Shown one piece after another: positions 1 through 5,655 of a DNA stretch of 7,667 bases. The position numbers and the translations under genes are program-made. Origin of the DNA: SIG299 sp964541485. Its GTDB lineage: Bacteria; Bacillota; Clostridia; Lachnospirales; Lachnospiraceae. The notes beneath the pieces are model-generated. The model had not been told where the DNA came from. It worked only from the letters and a program-made list of their open reading frames with translations, and did not search any database. Within the stretch, counting starts at the first letter, position 1. Each line of letters starts with the position of its first letter. Location: assembly GCA_964541485.1 (NCBI GenBank), contig CAZIQL010000088.1:1-7667 (forward strand). The letters are read 5' to 3'.

Positions 1-1
1 G

Positions 2-2161
2 CATGGCGCAGGTCCTTGTGGTCCATGTTCTGAAATTTATTATGACAGAGGCATTAAGTACGGCTGTGGTAAGCCTGACTGTAAGGTGGGCTGTGAATGT
101 GACCGTTTCATTGAAGTGTGGAACAATGTATTCACCCAGTTTGAGAGCGATGGAAATCATCATTATACAGAGCTGACACAGAAGAACATCGATACCGGTA
201 TGGGCCTTGAGCGTCTTGCCGTAGTGGTTCAGGATGTTACTTCTGTATTTGATATTGATACGATGAAGGCAATCCGCGATAAGGTTTGTGAGATGGCAGG
301 TGTGACTTATCAGACCGATGATAAGAAGGATGTTTCCATTCGTCTCATTACGGACCATATCCGTTCCGTAACCTTTATGACCTCCGATGGTATCATCCCA
401 TCCAACGAAGGACGTGGCTACGTGCTCAGAAGACTTCTCCGTCGTGCGGCAAGACACGGAAGATTGCTTGGAATTAATGGTCTGTTCCTTGCAAAGCTTT
501 GTGAGACAGTCATCAATGAGTCCAAGGATGGCTATCCGGAATTAGAAGAAAAGAGAGAGTACATCTTAAAGGTATTAACTCAGGAAGAAGAAAAGTTTAA
601 TAAGACCATCGACCAGGGACTTAGTATTCTGGCTGAAATGGAAGAAGCATGTGTAGCAGCCGGTACAAAGACATTATCCGGTGAGGATGCATTCAAGCTT
701 TATGATACGTACGGCTTCCCAGTCGATTTAACCGAAGAAATCCTTGAGGAAAAGGGCTTTACCGTTGATATGGACGGCTTTAAGAAGGCAATGCAGGTGC
801 AGAAGGATACAGCACGTAATGCACGTGCTAGTACAAACTATATGGGCGCAGATGCTACCGTATATGATGAAATCGATGCTGCAATCACCACGGAGTTTGT
901 AGGATACACAAATAATCATTTCACTTCTGAAATTACTGTACTTACTACAGAAACAGAGATTGTTAAGGATATTACAGAAGGACAGAATGCAACTATTATT
1001 GTAAACCAGACTCCATTTTACGCTACCATGGGTGGTCAGCAGGCAGATAAGGGTGTCATTACAAGAGATGAGTCCGTATTTGTCGTTACCGATACTATCA
1101 AGTTAAAGGGTGGCAAGGTTGGACACGTAGGTTATGTTCAGTGCGGAATGTTCTCTGTTGGTGACAGTGTACAGCTTTCCATTGACGAGAAGAACCGTGT
1201 GGCTACCGGTAAGAATCACAGTGCAACCCATTTATTGCAGGAAGCACTTCGTGTAGTATTAGGTAATCATGTAGAACAGGCCGGTTCCCTCGTTACTGCT
1301 GACAGACTCCGCTTTGACTTTACGCATTTCTCGGCTCTCACAAAGGAAGAGCTTGCAAAGGTTGAAGCGATTGTAAACGAAGAGATTGCAAAGAATCTTG
1401 TGATTGAAACAAAGGAGATGAGTATCGAGGATGCCAGAAAGACCGGAGCAAAGGCTCTGTTTGGTGAAAAGTATGGTGATACGGTAAGAGTAGTCAGCAT
1501 GGGTGAGTTCTCGAAGGAGCTTTGCGGTGGTACCCATGTGAACAATACCGGTGTCATTTCTGTATTCAAGATCTTATCTGAATCCGGTATTGCAGCAGGT
1601 GTAAGACGTATTGAAGCAATTACTGCAGACGGCGTATTTGAATATTATAAGAAGCAGGAAGAAGAGTTATACGCAGCAGCAAAGGCAGCAAAGTGTGACG
1701 TGGCTTCCTTAGTTAAGAAGATTGAGTCCTTACAGGAAGAGTTAAAGGCAGCCCATTCCGAAAACGAAAAGTTAAAGGCAAAGCTGGCTAACAATTCCCT
1801 TGGCGATATCATGAGCCAGGTGAAGGAAGTAAACGGCATTAAGGTTCTGGCGACTAAGGTTCCGGAAGCAGATATGAATGCCCTTAGAAACTTAGGTGAC
1901 CAGATGAAGGAAAAGCTTGGAGAAGCAGTGATTATGCTTGTTTCTGCAATTGACGGAAAGGTAAGCTTAGTTACTATGGCTACCGACGGAGCTATGGCGA
2001 AGGGTGCACACGCAGGCAATCTCATCAAGGAAGTTGCAGTACTTGTTGGCGGTGGCGGCGGCGGTCGTCCAAACATGGCACAGGCCGGCGGTAAGAACCC
2101 GGATGGCATGGATGCTGCTGTTGAAAAAGCATATGCTGTTGTGGAGGTACAATTGGCATAA
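2..2161 (+). CDS. alaS: Alanine--tRNA ligase (AlaRS), 5' end cut by window edge
   Basis: Cytoplasmic class II synthetase that charges tRNA-Ala and hydrolyses Ser/Gly-tRNA-Ala. The frame is open from base 2, so the 719 residues seen lack roughly the first 160 of a typical ~875-880-residue enzyme, including class II motifs 1 and 2. The visible part starts with GPCGPCSEIYYDRG, then a Cys-rich CGKPDCKVGCECDR stretch found in Firmicutes AlaRS. Class II motif 3 (GMGLERL) is at 197-217 and the tRNA-recognition SNEGRGYVLRRLLRRAARHG region at about 400-460. The editing domain has both zinc motifs: HSATH at 1217-1231 and CGGTH at 1523-1537. A Lys/Glu-rich coiled coil (about 1700-1790) leads to the C-Ala domain with its glycine run and RPNMAQAGG (2048-2098). 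Lysine is mostly AAG, unlike the AAA-rich genes downstream. A GTG at 86 is only an internal valine codon. The frame is intact and ends in TAA. Confidence 0.98.
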   Translation, partial: HGAGPCGPCSEIYYDRGIKYGCGKPDCKVGCECDRFIEVWNNVFTQFESDGNHHYTELTQKNIDTGMGLERLAVVVQDVTSVFDIDTMKAIRDKVCEMAGVTYQTDDKKDVSIRLITDHIRSVTFMTSDGIIPSNEGRGYVLRRLLRRAARHGRLLGINGLFLAKLCETVINESKDGYPELEEKREYILKVLTQEEEKFNKTIDQGLSILAEMEEACVAAGTKTLSGEDAFKLYDTYGFPVDLTEEILEEKGFTVDMDGFKKAMQVQKDTARNARASTNYMGADATVYDEIDAAITTEFVGYTNNHFTSEITVLTTETEIVKDITEGQNATIIVNQTPFYATMGGQQADKGVITRDESVFVVTDTIKLKGGKVGHVGYVQCGMFSVGDSVQLSIDEKNRVATGKNHSATHLLQEALRVVLGNHVEQAGSLVTADRLRFDFTHFSALTKEELAKVEAIVNEEIAKNLVIETKEMSIEDARKTGAKALFGEKYGDTVRVVSMGEFSKELCGGTHVNNTGVISVFKILSESGIAAGVRRIEAITADGVFEYYKKQEEELYAAAKAAKCDVASLVKKIESLQEELKAAHSENEKLKAKLANNSLGDIMSQVKEVNGIKVLATKVPEADMNALRNLGDQMKEKLGEAVIMLVSAIDGKVSLVTMATDGAMAKGAHAGNLIKEVAVLVGGGGGGRPNMAQAGGKNPDGMDAAVEKAYAVVEVQLA

Positions 2162-2216
2162 TTATAATTTTTCTGTCGCAAAAATGTAATATAAAACTAA
2201 TTAAAAAGTTATGAAG

Positions 2217-2259
2217 AAATGCTACGGGATGCTAGAAAGCATTTTTGTAGCATTTTTTT
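2217..2259 (+). terminator. Rho-independent terminator of alaS, nested hairpin
   Basis: A perfect 9-bp outer stem pairs AAATGCTAC (2217-2225) with GTAGCATTT (2247-2255). Inside it a second 5-bp stem pairs ATGCT (2229-2233) with AGCAT (2238-2242) around an AGAA loop. A run of seven T follows (2253-2259), then C, A and five more T. It begins 56 bases after the alaS stop. The stem is AT-rich, so efficiency may be moderate. Confidence 0.85.
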
Positions 2260-2266
2260 CATTTTT

Positions 2267-2524
2267 GATGGATAACGATAAAAAGAAGGGTTTCTTGGTT
2301 TCTTAAACTAAGCAAAAGATAGGGAAAAACAACGAATAGAAAATGGGAAATTTCAGGAACTGTATTTGTGATTATTACATTGTGTTTGCTATGTTTTTCG
2401 TGTTTGTTTATGGTTTTTAGTAAGAATTTTACGGGAACCGGAGAAATGGCGTATGAGATAAGCATTGAACAAACATGGTAAAATACTGAAATAAATAAAA
2501 AAAATAATTGTGTTAAAAAAGTAG
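2267..2524. other. AT-rich intergenic gap with a possible decayed small membrane ORF
   Basis: About 260 bases lie between the alaS terminator and the rpsU promoter with no gene I can support. On the + strand one frame is open from 2323 to the TAA at 2479-2481. Its translation has a basic start (NRKWEISG), a hydrophobic stretch of about 20 residues (TVFVIITLCLLCFSCLFMVF) and a polar tail ending in SIEQTW. It has no ATG, GTG or TTG before the hydrophobic segment, and a TAG at 2320-2322 closes it upstream. A 12-codon ORF opens at ATG 2268 in another frame and carries a basic DNDKKK start. This could be a small membrane protein gene broken by a stop and a frameshift, or chance in T-rich DNA. The minus-strand frames here overlap the rpsU promoter and resemble no family. 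Confidence 0.3.
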
Positions 2525-2552
2525 TTGACGTACGAAAAATTTATGGTATAAT
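2525..2552 (+). promoter_or_regulatory. Sigma-A type promoter of rpsU, extended -10
   Basis: The -35 box TTGACG (2525-2530, 5/6 to consensus) is separated by 16 bases from a perfect -10 box TATAAT (2547-2552). TG at 2544-2545 gives the TGnTATAAT extended -10. Transcription should start near 2559, giving a leader of about 69 bases before rpsU. This is the strongest vegetative promoter visible in the window and fits a ribosomal protein gene. Confidence 0.88.
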
Positions 2553-2580
2553 CTTCATAGTGCTTTAAAAAATACCCAAA

Positions 2581-2623
2581 CAGTTGTATAGGCACAATAC
2601 ACAACTGGAGGGAGGTTAGGTGA
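2581..2623 (+). promoter_or_regulatory. rpsU leader hairpin followed by repeated Shine-Dalgarno motifs
   Basis: A perfect 7-bp stem pairs CAGTTGT (2581-2587) with ACAACTG (2601-2607) around a 13-base loop. Purine-rich SD-like motifs follow at once: GGAGG overlapping the stem end (from 2607), GGAGGT (2611-2616), and AGGTGA (2618-2623) just before the ATG at 2628. GGAGGT is 11-12 bases from the start and AGGTGA only 4, so either or both may pair with 16S rRNA. The hairpin does not cover the main SD. A role in translation control is only a suggestion. Confidence 0.5.
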
Positions 2624-2627
2624 GACA

Positions 2628-2801
2628 ATGTCAAATGTTATCGTAAAAGAAAACGAATCCTTAGACAGCGCTCTCCGCAGATTCAAGAGAAACTGTGCGA
2701 AGGCAGGCATTCAGCAGGAGATTCGTAAGCGTGAGCATTACGAGAAGCCAAGCGTAAGACGTAAGAAAAAGTCTGAAGCAGCTCGTAAGCGCAAATACTA
2801 A
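2628..2801 (+). CDS. rpsU: 30S ribosomal protein bS21
   Basis: The 57-residue basic protein begins MSNVIVKENESLDSALRRFK and ends AARKRKY, matching the usual ~58-residue length and conserved pattern of bS21 (acidic start, ALRRFKR helix, Arg/Lys-rich tail with REHYEKPSVRRKKK). bS21 sits on the 30S platform near the 3' end of 16S rRNA and helps translation initiation. The ATG at 2628 is fixed by the purine-rich SD region just upstream and by the conserved N-terminus. It has its own promoter and terminator, so it is probably transcribed alone. In Bacillus rpsU is followed by yqeY; here that gene is absent from this position and yqfC follows. Confidence 0.97.
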   Translation: MSNVIVKENESLDSALRRFKRNCAKAGIQQEIRKREHYEKPSVRRKKKSEAARKRKY

Positions 2802-2814
2802 TCATTGTGCAATG

Positions 2815-2846
2815 AAACCCTTGGTCGTATGACCGAGGGTTTTTCT
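2815..2846 (+). terminator. Rho-independent terminator of rpsU
   Basis: A 12-bp stem pairs AAACCCTTGGTC (2815-2826) with GACCGAGGGTTT (2831-2842), with one T-G wobble and a GTAT tetraloop. A T-run overlaps the stem end and continues to 2844. It begins 13 bases after the rpsU stop and separates rpsU from the sporulation cluster. Confidence 0.93.
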
Positions 2847-2882
2847 GTATCTTATTAAGTGTTTCTAAGCAGCAAATAAGAA

Positions 2883-2912
2883 ACATATCTGTCATAGATA
2901 TCTGCATAAAAT
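2883..2912 (+). promoter_or_regulatory. Candidate sigma-E (mother-cell) promoter upstream of yqfC
   Basis: ACATATC (2883-2889), a 15-base spacer, then CATAAAAT (2905-2912). This fits the B. subtilis sigma-E pattern as I recall it (KMATATT, 14-15 bases, CATACAMT) at 5 of 7 and 7 of 8 positions. The -10 also fits the sigma-K form CATAnnnTA, but no AC-type -35 lies at the right distance. Transcription would begin near 2919-2920. B. subtilis yqfC and yqfD belong to the sigma-E regulon, which supports the reading. AT-rich DNA makes chance matches possible. Confidence 0.55.
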
Positions 2913-2931
2913 AATCATAATGAATTTTTTC

Positions 2932-2946
2932 GGAGTAATTTTCTTG
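2932..2946 (+). promoter_or_regulatory. Ribosome binding site selecting a TTG start for yqfC
   Basis: GGAG at 2932-2935 is 8 bases before an in-frame TTG at 2944-2946. The upstream in-frame ATG at 2920 has no SD-like sequence before it (preceding bases ATAATCATA) and would lie at or next to the predicted transcription start. The TTG is therefore the better start. Confidence 0.65.
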
Positions 2947-3306
2947 CAAAAAAAATCCAGCAGACATAAAAAGAATAAAAAAGAGTTGTCACCTCTATAT
3001 ACATATATAAAACAGACAGACAGGAAACGGAAACAGGAGCAGGAGCGTTTCCTTGAATTTGAAAGTGAAAAGCTCGGGATTCCGGGGGAGGTGTTTGCGG
3101 GGCAGCCGTTGATACGCATGGCTGGAAACCACAGCATGAATTTTTCGGGAGAATATACCTTGGAAGAATATAGCACAGAACGAATTGTACTCCGGACAAG
3201 ACAAAAGGCAGTTGCGATAGCAGGCAATAAATTGTCTGTCCGTTTTTTTAGGAAAGACGAGATAAAGATTATTGGAAATATTCAGACAATATCGTTTTAC
3301 AGATAA
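2944..3306 (+). CDS. yqfC: Sporulation protein of the YabP/YqfC family
   Basis: From the TTG at 2944 the product is 120 residues; the longer ATG form (2920) would be 128. The C-terminal ~78 residues match YqfC: LGIPGEVFAGQPLIRMAGN (about 44-62), an EYTLEEY turn, then the repeated beta pattern AVAIAGNKLSVRFF and DEIKIIGNIQTISF. The B. subtilis protein is about 93 residues. This one has an extra N-terminal stretch of some 40 residues that is highly charged and Lys/Arg/Gln-rich (KKSSRHKKNKK, DRKRKQEQER). There is no signal peptide or TM segment with the TTG start; the ATG form would add a hydrophobic NFFGVIF. Its stop overlaps the yqfD Shine-Dalgarno site, so the two are cotranscribed. The biochemical function of the family is unknown; B. 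subtilis yqfC is expressed in the mother cell under sigma-E. Confidence 0.88.
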   Translation: MQKKSSRHKKNKKELSPLYTYIKQTDRKRKQEQERFLEFESEKLGIPGEVFAGQPLIRMAGNHSMNFSGEYTLEEYSTERIVLRTRQKAVAIAGNKLSVRFFRKDEIKIIGNIQTISFYR

Positions 3307-3317
3307 GGAGTGAAACT

Positions 3318-4553
3318 ATGTTTGAAAAATTATTTCTATATTTAAAAGGGTATTTAATTGTACGCTTGCAGGGGGTATCAAAGGAAAGATTTTTGAATTT
3401 ATGCAAAAGCAGAAAAATTGAAATAATTGATATTGTTTCGATAAATGATATACTATATTGTAAGATGACCTGTAAGGATTATATAAAGATAAAACCGCTG
3501 GTCAGAAAAACAGGCTGTTGTCCTAAAATAGAAAAGAAAGAGGGACTGCCTTTTCTGATTAATAGAATAAAAAAGAGAAAAGGCGTGATAATAGGTGGCT
3601 TGATTGGACTGTTTTTTTTGGTACAGTGTGCAGAGCGTATCTGGTATATTGACGTGCAGGGAGGTTTTGTGCATACAAGAGCTCAGATTGTTCAGGTGTT
3701 AAAGTCAGAGCTACAGGTGTACGGCGGAATCGGAAAGGATAGCGTAGATTGTGCAGAGATTGAAAGGGAGCTGCGTTTGATTTACAATGAAATCGGATGG
3801 GTTTCTGTTGAAAAAAAAGGTTGTAATCTTTATATCAGATTAAATGAAAGTACAATGCCGGATAATATAGGAAAAACAGAGGTTCCTAGTCACATTGTTG
3901 CCGAAAAAAACGGGATTGTGCAAGGAATTGAAGTGATTTCCGGAATTGCACAGGTAAAAAACGGAGATATTGTAACAGAAGGCGATATCCTTATTTCTGG
4001 AATTGTACCTGTGGTAGGCGATTATGATGAAATCATTGCATTAAAACCGGTTGGAGCACAGGGAAAAGTGTACCTCGAGACGGAATATTCCTATCAATCT
4101 GTCTATCAGATGGAATATAAAGAGAAAATATGGACAGAAAGCAAAAAAGGAGTCGGTTTTTTTTGGCTTCAAGAGAAATTATTTTCATATATACCTAGAT
4201 ATTCTGAGGGGAAATATGATATAATTACTTTTGATATAGTTCCATTTGTGTTTCGGGATTATGAGGTGCCTTTCCGGATACGGAACTATGAGGTCAGGGC
4301 TTATGAATTGATGCAAAAAAAGATGTCGGAAGCAGAGGCAGAGGAAAAAGCAGAAACGGAATATCTGGCTTTTTTAAGTGATTGGAAAGCACAGGGAATA
4401 AAAATTATCAGTGATGACTTTTCAGTCAGGATAGAGGAACAAATTTGCATTGCCGTGGCAGAAGGCGTTGTGCAGGGGAATTTTATTTCCTATCAGGAAA
4501 TTAAGGAAGAGGAGTGGAAGGAAGAATATGAACATAGTGGAGACAATCCTTAA
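3318..4553 (+). CDS. yqfD: Sporulation protein YqfD
   Basis: The 411-residue membrane protein has the usual YqfD length. The N-terminal cytoplasmic part has the family signature (KGYLIVRLQGVSKERFLNLC at about 10-29, then a Cys-containing region TGCCPKI). A basic stretch KKRKG leads into one TM segment at about 90-104 (VIIGGLIGLFFLVQC). Next comes WYIDVQGG, resembling the start of a POTRA/FtsQ-like fold, in the outer region (about 108-185). The C-terminal end (about 370-395, VRIEEQICIAVAEGVVQGNF) is typical of the family. It is a sporulation-specific protein of unknown mechanism, expected in a mother-cell membrane. The ATG at 3318 has AAGGAG (3305-3310) 7 bases upstream, overlapping the yqfC stop. 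Its last 26 bases overlap phoH. Lysine is nearly all AAA. Confidence 0.93.
   Translation: MFEKLFLYLKGYLIVRLQGVSKERFLNLCKSRKIEIIDIVSINDILYCKMTCKDYIKIKPLVRKTGCCPKIEKKEGLPFLINRIKKRKGVIIGGLIGLFFLVQCAERIWYIDVQGGFVHTRAQIVQVLKSELQVYGGIGKDSVDCAEIERELRLIYNEIGWVSVEKKGCNLYIRLNESTMPDNIGKTEVPSHIVAEKNGIVQGIEVISGIAQVKNGDIVTEGDILISGIVPVVGDYDEIIALKPVGAQGKVYLETEYSYQSVYQMEYKEKIWTESKKGVGFFWLQEKLFSYIPRYSEGKYDIITFDIVPFVFRDYEVPFRIRNYEVRAYELMQKKMSEAEAEEKAETEYLAFLSDWKAQGIKIISDDFSVRIEEQICIAVAEGVVQGNFISYQEIKEEEWKEEYEHSGDNP
4516..4530 (+). promoter_or_regulatory. Ribosome binding site of phoH inside the yqfD 3' end
   Basis: GGAAGG (4516-4521) is 6 bases before the ATG at 4528. The frame is open further upstream to an ATG at 4450, but that extension encodes a Cys/Arg/Lys-rich peptide unlike PhoH and lies wholly inside yqfD. 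The conserved PhoH start (MNIVETILNIP) is at 4528. Confidence 0.8.
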
Positions 4554-5640
4554 TATACCGGTGGATCATATTCGGAATATTTTCGGACAGTTTGATTCAT
4601 ATGCAAAATTAATTGAGCGGACACTTGAGGTGACGCTGATTGCAAGAGACAGTGAACTGAAGGTCTTAGGGGATACAGAACGTGTGCAAAAGGCCAAAGC
4701 AGTGTTAGAAGAGCTTTTAAAACATTCCATGAGAGGGAATACGATTACAGAACAGAATGTATCTTATGCACTTGCGCTGGCGGCAGATGACAAGGTCAGT
4801 ACAATGACAGAAATTGATAAGGATTTGATATGCCATACCATCCAGGGAAAGCCAATCAGACCAAAAACTCTGGGTCAGAAGCGTTACGTGGATCTGATTC
4901 GCAAAAAGATGATTGTATTCGGGATTGGCCCGGCAGGAACAGGAAAAACCTATCTTGCCATGGCAATGGGAATACAGGCATTTAAAAATGATGAGGTCAG
5001 CAGGATTATTCTGACCAGACCGGCAATTGAAGCGGGAGAAAAGCTTGGTTTTTTACCGGGAGACCTGCAAAGTAAGGTTGACCCGTATCTACGTCCGCTT
5101 TATGATGCGCTTTATCAGATAATGGGACCGGAATCCTTTCAAAAAAATATGGAAAAGGGATTGATTGAGGTGGCTCCTCTGGCATATATGAGAGGACGCA
5201 CATTGGATAATGCGTTTATCATTCTGGATGAGGCGCAGAACACGACGCCTGCCCAGATGAAAATGTTTTTAACCAGAATCGGTTTTGGTTCGAAGGTTAT
5301 CATTACCGGTGACCTGACACAGAAGGATTTACCGGCAGGTGCTGCATCAGGGCTGGATGTGGCACTTAAGGTTTTGTCAAAGGTGGATGATATCGGATTT
5401 GCAACGTTGACGGGAGAAGATGTTGTACGTCATCCGCTGGTTCAAAAAATTGTGAAAGCATATGATGAATACGAAAGCAGAAAGCAGAGTATACCACAAA
5501 AGAAGGAAAATACGACAAACGAGCAACCTAAAAAACAGCCGGTACAAACGGGAAAAGTGAATAAAAAGGAAGAGATAAAACAATCTCAGAAGAGAGAAAG
5601 CGTACAGGGGAGATATTACAGTATCTTAAGAAAAAAATAG
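4528..5640 (+). CDS. phoH: PhoH family P-loop ATPase
   Basis: The 370-residue cytoplasmic protein starts at the ATG at 4528. Residues 1-70 form a small N-terminal domain (the KH-like PhoH N-domain: LEVTLIARDSELKVLGD), and about 105-315 the ATPase core. Walker A is GPAGTGKT (134-141), the Walker B-like ILDEAQN is 232-238, and ITGDLTQKDLP (259-269) is the conserved sensor region; LTRPAIEAGEKLGFLPGDL (162-180) is diagnostic. PhoH proteins are predicted RNA-associated ATPases/helicases, and their steady pairing with ybeY suggests a role in RNA maturation or decay. The first 26 bases overlap yqfD, implying translational coupling. Unusual: after the core ends near residue 317, a tail of about 53 residues rich in Lys, Gln and Glu follows, making it longer than the usual ~320. 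Its exact substrate is not shown by the sequence. Confidence 0.95.
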   Translation: MNIVETILNIPVDHIRNIFGQFDSYAKLIERTLEVTLIARDSELKVLGDTERVQKAKAVLEELLKHSMRGNTITEQNVSYALALAADDKVSTMTEIDKDLICHTIQGKPIRPKTLGQKRYVDLIRKKMIVFGIGPAGTGKTYLAMAMGIQAFKNDEVSRIILTRPAIEAGEKLGFLPGDLQSKVDPYLRPLYDALYQIMGPESFQKNMEKGLIEVAPLAYMRGRTLDNAFIILDEAQNTTPAQMKMFLTRIGFGSKVIITGDLTQKDLPAGAASGLDVALKVLSKVDDIGFATLTGEDVVRHPLVQKIVKAYDEYESRKQSIPQKKENTTNEQPKKQPVQTGKVNKKEEIKQSQKRESVQGRYYSILRKK

Positions 5641-5655
5641 GGGCAGATAAGGAAC

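Noticed and set aside
1645..2181. 178-codon minus-strand open frame opposite the alaS 3' end
   Set aside because: It is the antisense of well-conserved AlaRS sequence; the proline run mirrors the glycine run of the C-Ala domain. No SD or family resemblance.
2389..2634. Minus-strand open frame across the rpsU promoter and leader
   Set aside because: It runs through a clear + strand promoter and SD; its composition (Phe, Ile, Tyr, Leu) is what AT-rich DNA gives by chance.
2905..2913. Sigma-K reading of the yqfC -10 (CATAnnnTA)
   Set aside because: The -10 fits, but no AC-type -35 lies at about 16-17 bases, while a sigma-E-type -35 sits at the right distance.
4450..4527. Longer phoH start at ATG 4450
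   Set aside because: The extra 26 residues are antithetical to the conserved PhoH N-terminus and are encoded inside yqfD; the ATG at 4528 has a better SD and the expected MNIVETILNIP start.
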